From Hydrogenophaga pseudoflava NBRC 102511 (GTDB lineage: Bacteria; Pseudomonadota; Gammaproteobacteria; Burkholderiales; Burkholderiaceae_C), in the NCBI RefSeq assembly GCF_001592285.1, contig NZ_BCWQ01000014.1, positions 96,672 through 160,671 on the forward strand: 64,000 nucleotides of DNA, read 5' to 3'. This document shows positions 52,154 to 59,590 of the stretch, piece by piece (positions within the stretch are counted from its first letter, which is position 1; every line of letters starts with the position of its first letter). The position numbers were made by a program, and so were the translations under genes. The notes under the pieces are model-generated. The model saw only the letters and a list, made by a program, of their open reading frames with translations. It did no database searches and was not told the DNA's origin.

Positions 52154-52779
52154 CATGGCTTGGGCGGCTGGAGGTAGCGCTGGTCCGACCAGGTCGCCAG
52201 CCACTGCGGCACGAAGGCCACGAAGATGGCGCCGAACATGCCGGTCAGGAAGGCGTCGCCCCAGGCCATCAGCCAGCGCGCGACCAGGGACAGGTCACGG
52301 GCGGGCTCGCCGGCCAGCCACTGGAGGCCCTCCAACAGCAGGCCGGAGAGAAACACCGCGGCGGCTGTGCCCAGAAACGCACGGCCCAGGGTGTACACAA
52401 ACAGGTTGGGCGGCAGCCAGCGCCGCATCACAGCGCCGATGCCCAGCGCCAGCGTGGCCGGCACCAGTCCGGTCCACACCCACTGCTGCAGCACCGCTGC
52501 CGGTTCAGCCTGGCCCACAACCCAGACCACGGCCGCGATGCCCGCCAGCACCAGCACCGCCAGCGGCCAGCCGAGCATCAGCACCAGCAGGCAGGCGCCC
52601 GAGAGCTGCACCTGCAGGCCCTGCGGCATCTTCTGCGGCAACAGCCACAACCAGGGCAGCAGCACCAGGGACGCGAGCGCCGGCGTGAACAGCGGACCGC
52701 GCAGCATGCGCCAGGGCCGCAGCCACAGGGCCACCGCCACGCAAAGCACCGCCATCGACAGGTTCAGGGCCGTCCACAT
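52153..52779 (-). CDS. Predicted multi-pass membrane protein (CbiM/COG3235-like)
   Basis: This 208-aa protein has six or seven hydrophobic segments (for example NLSMAVLCVAVALWL, LASLVLLPWLWLLP, AGIAAVVWVVGQAE, WVWTGLVPATLALGIGAVM and a C-terminal MAWGDAFLTGMFGAIFVAFVPQWL). The layout with GLVPATLALGIGAVMRRWLPPNLFVYTLGRAFLGTAAAVFL resembles the energy-coupling-factor permease-like/COG3235 family of unknown function. The conserved ending AWGDAFLTGMFGAIFVAFxPQWL is characteristic of that group. It lies between mdoH (convergent) and ffh (same strand, 46 bp upstream). Confidence 0.75.
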   Translation of the reverse strand: MWTALNLSMAVLCVAVALWLRPWRMLRGPLFTPALASLVLLPWLWLLPQKMPQGLQVQLSGACLLVLMLGWPLAVLVLAGIAAVVWVVGQAEPAAVLQQWVWTGLVPATLALGIGAVMRRWLPPNLFVYTLGRAFLGTAAAVFLSGLLLEGLQWLAGEPARDLSLVARWLMAWGDAFLTGMFGAIFVAFVPQWLATWSDQRYLQPPKP

Positions 52780-52825
52780 GGGAGGCGAGTATGGGTGGGG
52801 GAGCGCGCGATCCGCTTGACTTCGG

Positions 52826-54196
52826 TCAACCCATGCCGGGCAGCTTGGGCATGCCCTTCATGCCGCCCATGCGCTTCATCATCTTCATCAGACCGCCGCC
52901 CTTCATCTTCTTCATCATGCCCTGCATCTGCTCGAACTCCTTGAGCAGGCGGTTGACTTCCTGGACGTGCACGCCGGCACCGGCGGCGATGCGGCGCTTG
53001 CGCGTGGCCTTGATGAGGTCCGGCTTGCTGCGCTCCTTAGGCGTCATGCTGCAGATGATGCCTTCCTTGCGCTTGATGTCCTTCTCGGCGCGGCTCAGGT
53101 CGGCCTCGCTGGCCTTGGCGGCCAGGTTGCCGGGCAGCTTGTCCATCAGGCTGGACAGGCCACCCATCTGCTTCATCTGCCGCAACTGGTCGAGAAAGTC
53201 GTTGAGGTCGAAGTCGCCACCGCTCTTGACCTTGGCCGCCAGCTTCTGCGCTGCCGCCATGTCCACGCCGGCGGTGACCTGCTCGACCAGGGCCACGATG
53301 TCGCCCATGCCCAGGATGCGGCCGGCGTGGCGCTCGGCGTCGAACACCTCCAGGCCGTCGATCTTCTCGCTCACACCGGCGAACTTGATCGGCGCACCCG
53401 TGACCTGACGCACCGACAGCGCCGCGCCGCCGCGCGAGTCGCCGTCCATCTTGGTCAGGATGATGCCGGTCAGCGGCAGCGCGTCCTTGAAGGCCTTGGC
53501 CGTGTTGACCGCGTCCTGGCCCTGCATGGCGTCGACCACGAACAGGGTTTCGACGGGGTTGAGCGCGCCGTGCAGTTCCTGGATCTCGCGCATCAGCGCT
53601 TCGTCGATGGCCAGGCGGCCGGCCGTGTCGACCAGCAGCACGTCGACATAGTGCTTCTTCGCGTAGTCGAGCGCGGCGCGGGCGATGTCCAGCGGCTTCT
53701 GGTCGGGTGAACTCGGGAACCACTCGGCCCCGGCCTGCGCCGTCACCGTCTTCAGCTGTTCAATGGCGGCCGGGCGGTAGACGTCGCCCGAGACCGTCAG
53801 CACCTTCTTCTTGCGCTTCTCGATCAGGTGCTTGGCCAGCTTGGCGGTGGTGGTCGTCTTACCCGCGCCCTGCAGACCGGCCATGAGGATCACCGCGGGC
53901 GGTTGGGCCGCCAGGTTGATGTCCGACACGCCGTCGCCCATGGTGGCCGCCAGCTCGCGGTTGACCACGCTGACCAGCACCTGGCCGGGTGTGAGCGAAC
54001 CCACCACGTCCTGGCCCAGCGCCTTTTCCTTCACGCGGGCGATGAAGTCGCGCACCACCGGCAGCGCCACGTCGGCCTCCAGCAGGGCCATGCGCACCTC
54101 GCGCAGCATGTCGGTGACGTTGCTCTCGGTGATACGGGCCTGGCCCCGCATTTCCTTGACGATGCGTGACAGGCGGTCGGAAAGGGCTGAGGCCAT
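52826..54196 (-). CDS. ffh: Signal recognition particle protein Ffh
   Basis: This 456-aa GTPase binds 4.5S RNA and signal sequences and targets nascent membrane proteins to FtsY. The N-domain starts MASALSDRLSRIVKEMRGQARITESN. The GTPase has G1 LMAGLQGAGKTTTTAKLAKHL, DTAGRLAIDEALM, ILTKMDGDSRGGAAL and GVSEKIDGLEVFDAERHAGRILGMGDIV. The C-terminal M-domain is Met-rich, with KERSKPDLIKATRKRRIAAGAGVHVQEVNRLLKEFEQM ending MKRMGGMKGMPKLPGMG. It is divergent from the ypjD-like gene (149-bp gap), an order widespread in proteobacteria. Confidence 0.98.
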   Translation of the reverse strand: MASALSDRLSRIVKEMRGQARITESNVTDMLREVRMALLEADVALPVVRDFIARVKEKALGQDVVGSLTPGQVLVSVVNRELAATMGDGVSDINLAAQPPAVILMAGLQGAGKTTTTAKLAKHLIEKRKKKVLTVSGDVYRPAAIEQLKTVTAQAGAEWFPSSPDQKPLDIARAALDYAKKHYVDVLLVDTAGRLAIDEALMREIQELHGALNPVETLFVVDAMQGQDAVNTAKAFKDALPLTGIILTKMDGDSRGGAALSVRQVTGAPIKFAGVSEKIDGLEVFDAERHAGRILGMGDIVALVEQVTAGVDMAAAQKLAAKVKSGGDFDLNDFLDQLRQMKQMGGLSSLMDKLPGNLAAKASEADLSRAEKDIKRKEGIICSMTPKERSKPDLIKATRKRRIAAGAGVHVQEVNRLLKEFEQMQGMMKKMKGGGLMKMMKRMGGMKGMPKLPGMG

Positions 54197-54345
54197 GGTG
54201 CGGTGAGAAAGTGGGGGGTGGTGGCGGCGGAACGCCAGGGCCCGGTCGCGTGGCGGAACCGGCGGTTCGCACGGCCAAGACGCTTTAAACTCCAGTGGCG
54301 ATTTTAGCCGCCCGCCCGCCGGCCACCGGCCTCCATTCCCCCGCC

Positions 54346-55149
54346 ATGACCTTCCTGCCAGCCCTCACCTCCAACCCGCCCGCGGCGCTGCTGTCGGCGG
54401 TGGCGGCACTGGCGTATGCCTTTCTGGCCTGGGCGCATCCCCGGCTGAGCGAGCGGCAGACCCGCAATGTGCTCGCCACAGCGTGGGTGCTGCACCTGGT
54501 CGTGCTCGGCACGGCACTGATGGAAACGCCGGCCCGGTTCGGGTTCGCCCCAGCGCTGTCGGTGACGGCCTGGCTGGTGCTCACGGTCTACCTGATCGAG
54601 AGCCGTATGTACCCCCAGCTCAAGGCCCGCTGGACGCTGGCCGTGCTGGGCACCCTGGCCGTGCTGCTGGCACTGTTTTTCCCCGGCTCTCAATACCACG
54701 CCCTGCCCTCGAGCTGGATGCCGCTGCACTGGGCGCTGGGCATCGCGTCCTATGGCCTCATCGCCGCCGCGGTGGTGCACGCCTGGCTGATGCAGCGGGC
54801 CGACAAGGCGATGCGCATGGGCGACACCGGCGACACCGCCATGCCGCTGCTGACGCTGGAACGGCTGACCTTCCGTTTCGTGGCCGCGGGCTTCGTGCTG
54901 CTCACCGCGACCCTGCTGGTGGGTGCCTGGTTCTCCGAGCTGCTCAACCAGCGCTGGGTGTGGAACCACAAAACAGCCTTCTCGGCGCTGGCCTGGCTGA
55001 CCATGGGCGTGCTGCTGCTCGGGCGCTGGCGGCTGGGCTGGCGCGGCCGGGTGGCCATCCGCATGCTCTACCTGGGGGCCGGATTCCTGCTGCTGGGTTA
55101 TGCCGGCTCGCGTTTCGTGCTCGAAGTGGTGCTGCAGCGCGCCGGGTGA
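54346..55149 (+). CDS. ypjD: YpjD/CcsA-like inner-membrane cytochrome c assembly family protein
   Basis: This 267-aa protein starts at the ATG at 54346 (MTFLPALTSNPPAALLSAVA). It has eight hydrophobic segments. Conserved histidines are MPLHWALGIASYGLIAAAVVHAWLMQR and NQRWVWNHKTAFSALAWLTMG, which match the CcsA/CcmC heme-handling fold. The tryptophan-rich WGxxWxWD loop of true CcsA is absent, which identifies the YpjD (CorB-like) subgroup of uncertain function. The ffh-ypjD divergent pair is conserved. The next gene starts 4 bp downstream. Confidence 0.87.
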   Translation: MTFLPALTSNPPAALLSAVAALAYAFLAWAHPRLSERQTRNVLATAWVLHLVVLGTALMETPARFGFAPALSVTAWLVLTVYLIESRMYPQLKARWTLAVLGTLAVLLALFFPGSQYHALPSSWMPLHWALGIASYGLIAAAVVHAWLMQRADKAMRMGDTGDTAMPLLTLERLTFRFVAAGFVLLTATLLVGAWFSELLNQRWVWNHKTAFSALAWLTMGVLLLGRWRLGWRGRVAIRMLYLGAGFLLLGYAGSRFVLEVVLQRAG

Positions 55150-55153
55150 CCCG

Positions 55154-55390
55154 ATGAAATACCTGCTTGTCCTGCTGGTGCTGCTGTTCGCCTTCTGGAT
55201 CTGGCGCAACAACCGCCAGACCGCAGAACGCGACGACACGCCCAAGCCCAGGGCACCGCGCGGCCCGGTGGCCATGATCGCCTGCACCCAGTGCGGCACC
55301 CATGTGCCCGAAGCAGAGGTCGTGCAGGGCACCCGGGGCCGGTACTGCTGCGCAGAACACCGCCGCCAGCACGAGGCCTCGGTGCGGTAA
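55154..55390 (+). CDS. PP0621 family small membrane protein
   Basis: This 78-aa protein has one N-terminal transmembrane helix (MKYLLVLLVLLFAFWIWRNN) and a short cytoplasmic or periplasmic part with two Cys pairs, CTQCGTHVPEAEVV and RYCCAEHRRQHE, spaced like a small zinc ribbon. This is the layout of the PP0621 family, of unknown function. It is squeezed between the ypjD-like gene (4 bp) and pilS (27 bp), consistent with an ypjD-PP0621-pilS-pilR-ampD transcription unit. Confidence 0.83.
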   Translation: MKYLLVLLVLLFAFWIWRNNRQTAERDDTPKPRAPRGPVAMIACTQCGTHVPEAEVVQGTRGRYCCAEHRRQHEASVR

Positions 55391-55417
55391 TGCGCGACAC
55401 GCGGCCACCGCCCTGAC

Positions 55418-57211
55418 ATGCCCAAGGAACCGTCCTCCCAGTTCGCCCCTTCCTGGTTTTCCACGCTGGAAGCCGGCAACAGCGCGCAGGACCGCCACCA
55501 CCAGGTGCGGGCCTATGTGCGCCTGTGGCGCGCTTTCATGCGGGCCCGGGTGCTCATCGCCTTCGTGCTGCTGGCGCTGCAGGTGTTTCTGCTGAGCAGC
55601 CCGGGCGCCGGGCCATCGTGGCTGGTGGCGGTGTGCGCGCTGCACCTGAGTGCGGCGCTGGCCGTGCTGTTCTCTACCCGCCCCCCGGCCCCGGGACAGG
55701 CCTTGGGTGTTCAATGGCTGCTGACCATCGGGGTCGACCTGGCCGCCTTCGGCGTGCTGCAGTACTTCGAGCAGGCCGGCATCAACTACACGCCGCTGTT
55801 CGCCTTGCCCGTGCTGATGGCGGCCATCCTGGGCTCCATGACCCTGGCACTGGCCACCGCCGCCGTGGTGACGCTGTACCTGCTGGGCGAAGCGGCGATC
55901 AGCGCCCCGCTGCTCAGCGAGGTGTCGACTTCGCGCTTCCTGCAGTCTGGATTGACGGGCACCGGCTTTTTCCTGGTCGCCATCCTGGCCAGCCAGCTGG
56001 CGCAGCGGCTGGCACGCGAGGAGGCCCGCGCCCGCAGCAGCCAAGCCGCGGCCCGCGCACAGGCCCAGGTCAACGAACTGATCATCGAGAGCCTGAGCGA
56101 AGGGGTGCTGGTGGTCGACCGCCATGGTGTGGTGCGCAATGCCAATCCCGCGGCGCAGGGCATGCTCATGGGCGAGGCCTACCCCCATGCCGCCAAGCTG
56201 CTGCTGTCGGCGCGCTCCGGCTGGGAAGAGCTGGCGCGGCTGGTGGACCAGACCTTCCTGCGGGGCCAGGAGCTCGAATCCGAGGTCCGGGTGGACCTGG
56301 ACGAACTCACCACCCACCGCCTGTTCGCGCGCACGCGGCTGACCAGCGCCCAGAGCGCCCGCCCCATCGAGCTCTGCGTGCTGTTCCTGGAAGACCTGCG
56401 CGAGGTCGAGGCGCGCGTGCGAACAGAAAAACTCGCCTCCATGGGCCGCATGTCGGCCGCGGTGGCGCACGAGATCCGCAACCCGCTGTCGGCGATCACG
56501 CAGGCCAATGCGCTGCTGGACGAAGAGGTCACCGAGGCCGGGCAGAAGCGCCTGACGCGCATGATCGACCAGAACGCGCAGCGCCTGGCCAAGATCGTGG
56601 ACGACATCCTCAATGTGGCCCGTGCGCAGCCCAGCCAGGGCGAGACGGCGCCGGCCCTGCCCCTGGACCAGACGGTGCGCTACATCACCCACGAGTGGAA
56701 CCGCGGGGCGCAGGCCCAGGGCGTTCTGGGCGTGCACCCGCACGCGCCAGGCGCGCACATCGCGTTCGACCCCGAGCACCTGAGGCGCCTGCTGATCAAC
56801 CTGCTGGACAACGCCCTGCGCCACGCCAGCCGGCGCCCCTCATCGGTGCGGGTGATCACGCAGCCCAGCGGGTCGGACCGGGTGCGCATCTCGGTGTGGA
56901 GCGACAGCGCGCCGCTGGAGCCAGGCGTGCTCAAGCACCTGTTCGAACCCTTCTTTTCTTCCGAGAGCCGGTCCAGCGGACTGGGCCTGTACATCTGCCG
57001 GGAGCTGTGCGAGCGCTACGGCGCGCAGATCGCCTACCAGCGCAGCCGGCTCGACCAGAAGGAGGGCAACGAGTTCTACATCCTGGTCCCCACCCTGCAG
57101 GGCGGCGTGCGGGCCCCGGTCCAGCAGAGCCTGACCTATCCTCCGGGGGACTCGGTGCCCCCACCCTCGCGCCCGTCCACCAACGGACCACCGTCCCTGT
57201 CCACGCTCTGA
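55418..57211 (+). CDS. pilS: Sensor histidine kinase PilS
   Basis: This 597-aa membrane kinase controls pilin expression with PilR. Six transmembrane helices span about residues 40-210. A PAS-like domain follows (NELIIESLSEGVLVVDRHGVVRNANPAAQGML). The kinase core has SMGRMSAAVAHEIRNPLSAITQANALLDEE (phospho-His) and ATPase motifs RLLINLLDNALRHAS and SSGLGLYICRELCERYGAQI. Length is somewhat above P. aeruginosa PilS (530 aa), owing to a longer N-terminus and Pro-rich C-terminal tail. It immediately precedes pilR. PilS senses pilin levels in the membrane in Pseudomonas. Confidence 0.93.
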   Translation: MPKEPSSQFAPSWFSTLEAGNSAQDRHHQVRAYVRLWRAFMRARVLIAFVLLALQVFLLSSPGAGPSWLVAVCALHLSAALAVLFSTRPPAPGQALGVQWLLTIGVDLAAFGVLQYFEQAGINYTPLFALPVLMAAILGSMTLALATAAVVTLYLLGEAAISAPLLSEVSTSRFLQSGLTGTGFFLVAILASQLAQRLAREEARARSSQAAARAQAQVNELIIESLSEGVLVVDRHGVVRNANPAAQGMLMGEAYPHAAKLLLSARSGWEELARLVDQTFLRGQELESEVRVDLDELTTHRLFARTRLTSAQSARPIELCVLFLEDLREVEARVRTEKLASMGRMSAAVAHEIRNPLSAITQANALLDEEVTEAGQKRLTRMIDQNAQRLAKIVDDILNVARAQPSQGETAPALPLDQTVRYITHEWNRGAQAQGVLGVHPHAPGAHIAFDPEHLRRLLINLLDNALRHASRRPSSVRVITQPSGSDRVRISVWSDSAPLEPGVLKHLFEPFFSSESRSSGLGLYICRELCERYGAQIAYQRSRLDQKEGNEFYILVPTLQGGVRAPVQQSLTYPPGDSVPPPSRPSTNGPPSLSTL

Positions 57212-57217
57212 GTGCCC

Positions 57218-58699
57218 ATGTCCGCCTCCTCCACCGCCTGTGTGCTGGTCGTCGACGACGAACCGGACCTGCGCACCCTGTACGAACTCACCCTGTTGCG
57301 CGAAGGCCATGAGGTCGTGTCGGCGCCCGACCTCGCCCAGGCCCGGGAGTGGCTGGGCCAGCGGCGCTTCGATGTGCTGATCTCCGACATGCGCCTGCCC
57401 GACGGCCTGGGCCTGGAGCTGCTGCGCGAACTGGGCGAGCAGCAGCGCACCGAAAAGACCATCGTGATCACGGCCTACGGGTCGGCCGAAAACGCGGTCG
57501 AGGCGCTCAAGAGCGGGGCTTTCGACTACCTGACCAAGCCGGTGGACCTCAAGCAGCTGCGCGCCGCAGTGCAGGCCGCCCTGCACAGCCAGCGCCATCC
57601 GGCGGCCGGCGCGCCGCGCCGCGGCACGGTGAACGACCCCCCGCGCAGCGCTCCCCCGCCGCCGGCCGGCGTGCAGGCGCTGCGGCGCATCGTCGGCGCA
57701 TCGGCGACCATGCAGCAGATCCGTCAGCGCATCGAAAAAGTGGCGACCAGCATGGCCCCGGTGCTGATCCTGGGCGAATCGGGCACCGGCAAGGAACTGG
57801 TGGCGCGGGCCGTGCACGAGTGCAGCCACCGCTCCGACGGACCGTTCGTGGCCGTCAACTGCGGGGCGATCCCGGACAACCTCATCGAGGCCGAGTTCTT
57901 TGGCGCGCGCAAAGGCGCCTACACCGGTGCCAGCCACGACCGGGAAGGCTACTTCCAGGCGGCCCGCGGCGGCACCCTGTTCCTCGACGAAATCGGCGAC
58001 CTGCCGCTGGGCATGCAGGCCAAGCTGCTGCGCGTGATCCAGGAGCGGCGCGTGCGCCCGCTGGGTGGCGTGCAGGAAGAGGCGGTCGACGTCCGCCTGG
58101 TCAGCGCCACCCACAAGGACCTCGCCACCCTGGTCCGGGACGGTGACTTCCGGCAGGACCTGTTCTACCGGCTCAACGTGATCGGCCTGCGCACGCCGCC
58201 GCTGCGGGAACGGCGGGAAGACCTGCCCGGGCTGGTTGATGCCCTGCTGCACCGCATCTGCAGCGAAACCGGCCAGCCAACGCCCACACTCACCGCCGAT
58301 GCCCTCGCCTGGCTGCAGGCGCGCGAGCTGCCGGGCAACGTCCGCGAGCTGGAGAACCTGCTGCAGCGCGCGCTCGCGCTGAGCTCCGGCAGCCAGTTGC
58401 AAGCGCAGGACTTCGCGGACCCGGGCGATGTGGACGCCGGCTTCACGGCCACCCGGCCGCCCAGCGAGCCGGTGGAGTCCACCGAGGCGCCCACCACCCA
58501 GCCCGACACCATCCCCGACGATCTGCAGAGTTACCTGGACGAGCAGGAGCGACAGGTCCTGCTCATGGCGCTCAAGGAATGCGACTACAACCGCACGGCC
58601 GCGGCCAACCGCCTGGGGCTCAACCTGCGGCAGATCCGCTACCGCATCCAGCGCCTGGGCATCACCATGCCGTCCGACGATGACGACAGCACCACCTGA
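57218..58699 (+). CDS. pilR: Sigma-54 response regulator PilR
   Basis: This 493-aa regulator activates pilA with RpoN. The ATG at 57218 is preferred over a GTG at 57212. The receiver has [14 protein letters not shown] and D57 in [17 protein letters not shown]. The AAA+ domain has [18 protein letters not shown], the sigma-54 loop GAYTGA (about residue 233, the functional variant common in PilR), [17 protein letters not shown] and [16 protein letters not shown]. The Fis-like C-terminus is [31 protein letters not shown]. Unlike the glrR product in this window, the loop retains its second Gly. The 3' end overlaps ampD by 20 bp. Confidence 0.95.
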   Translation: MSASSTACVLVVDDEPDLRTLYELTLLREGHEVVSAPDLAQAREWLGQRRFDVLISDMRLPDGLGLELLRELGEQQRTEKTIVITAYGSAENAVEALKSGAFDYLTKPVDLKQLRAAVQAALHSQRHPAAGAPRRGTVNDPPRSAPPPPAGVQALRRIVGASATMQQIRQRIEKVATSMAPVLILGESGTGKELVARAVHECSHRSDGPFVAVNCGAIPDNLIEAEFFGARKGAYTGASHDREGYFQAARGGTLFLDEIGDLPLGMQAKLLRVIQERRVRPLGGVQEEAVDVRLVSATHKDLATLVRDGDFRQDLFYRLNVIGLRTPPLRERREDLPGLVDALLHRICSETGQPTPTLTADALAWLQARELPGNVRELENLLQRALALSSGSQLQAQDFADPGDVDAGFTATRPPSEPVESTEAPTTQPDTIPDDLQSYLDEQERQVLLMALKECDYNRTAAANRLGLNLRQIRYRIQRLGITMPSDDDDSTT

Positions 58700-59300
58700 C
58701 ACCGGCGACTGGTCGGGGGGCTGGCTGCGCACCGCGCAGCAGGTGCTCTCGCCCAACGCCAACGACCGCCCCGCGGGCGCCGTGGTCGACCTCATCGTCC
58801 TGCATTCGATCAGTCTGCCGCCCGGGCAATACGGCGGGCCGGAGGTCGAGCAGCTGTTCACCAACCGGCTCGACTGGTCGACCCACCCCTACTTCGAGCA
58901 GATCCGGGGGCTGGAGGTCTCGGCCCACTTTTTCGTGCGCCGCGACGGGCAGGTCGTGCAGTTCGTGGACGCGGACCGGCGCGCCTGGCACGCGGGGGTG
59001 TCGTGCTGGCGCGGCCGCGAGCGCTGCAACGACGACTCGATCGGCATCGAGCTGGAGGGCCTCGAAGGCCAGACCTTCGAGGATGCGCAGTACCGTGCGC
59101 TGGCCGACCTGTGCCGGCAACTGGCCGACCGCTACCCGATCACCCACATCGCCGGCCACGAGCACATCGCCCCCGGTCGCAAGCTCGACCCCGGCCCCGG
59201 TTTCGACTGGGCACGGTTGCAGCGCTGCCTGGCCTGGGACCATCGGTGCTTTCCCGAGTGTGTGATCGCCACATTCGATCCGGACGCCTCCACCGCCTGA
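58680..59300 (+). CDS. ampD: 1,6-anhydro-N-acetylmuramyl-L-alanine amidase AmpD
   Basis: This 206-aa cytoplasmic zinc amidase recycles cell-wall peptides by cutting the anhMurNAc-L-Ala bond. The ATG at 58680 overlaps the pilR end by 20 bp. Zinc ligands are H42 (DLIVLHSIS), H160 (HIAGHEHIAPGRK) and D170 (LDPGPGFDW), and the catalytic-site Glu is E124 (IGIELEGLEG). Other AmpD marks are HPYFEQIRGLEVSAHFFVRRDGQVVQFV and WHAGVSCWRGRERCNDDSI. The order pilS-pilR-ampD recurs in betaproteobacteria. AmpD levels also set AmpC induction where an ampR-ampC pair exists. Confidence 0.95.
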   Translation: MTTAPPDTGDWSGGWLRTAQQVLSPNANDRPAGAVVDLIVLHSISLPPGQYGGPEVEQLFTNRLDWSTHPYFEQIRGLEVSAHFFVRRDGQVVQFVDADRRAWHAGVSCWRGRERCNDDSIGIELEGLEGQTFEDAQYRALADLCRQLADRYPITHIAGHEHIAPGRKLDPGPGFDWARLQRCLAWDHRCFPECVIATFDPDASTA

Positions 59301-59491
59301 CCGGCGCCAACGTCGCTCCGCACATTGCCAGCAAAGACGCGGATTTCCGCGCGGAATCCGCACGAAATGCGCGTCGGCGCTCGGTTCCTGAGTCCAAGCC
59401 ACGCACCGGCGCCGCACCACGCCAGGCCTGAACGCACCGCCTTTCCGATGGCTTTTTGCCAGACGAAAACCAGCATGCACTTTTTATCAAA

Positions 59492-59507
59492 ACACTACCG
59501 GTAGTGG
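59492..59507. promoter_or_regulatory. NrdR box 1 upstream of nrdA
   Basis: ACACTACCGGTAGTGG is a 16-base near-perfect palindrome resembling the NrdR consensus (acaCwAtATaTwGtgt). It begins exactly 32 bp before box 2, three helical turns, the normal NrdR arrangement, and lies just upstream of the nrdA -35 element. The rest of the 59301-59590 spacer holds one G/C hairpin (about 59339-59361) and no gene. Confidence 0.75.
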
Positions 59508-59508
59508 C

Positions 59509-59537
59509 TTGAACCACCACCAGACACCAGATATAGT
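59509..59537 (+). promoter_or_regulatory. Sigma-70 promoter of nrdA
   Basis: TTGAAC (59509-59514) and TATAGT (59532-59537) are 17 bases apart. The -10 falls inside NrdR box 2, so repressor binding would block RNA polymerase. The ATG of nrdA follows at 59591 with GAGGA as ribosome-binding site. Confidence 0.78.
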
Positions 59538-59539
59538 GT
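59524..59539. promoter_or_regulatory. NrdR box 2 upstream of nrdA
   Basis: ACACCAGATATAGTGT matches the NrdR consensus well (acaC and Gtgt ends, ATAT centre). Together with box 1 it forms the tandem pair bound by the ATP/dATP-sensing repressor NrdR. It covers the nrdA -10 hexamer. The nrdR gene is not in the window. Confidence 0.85.
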
Positions 59540-59590
59540 GCGCCGCACCAGCCGAACCTTCGGCGCCACAACACAAACGAAAGAGGAACC

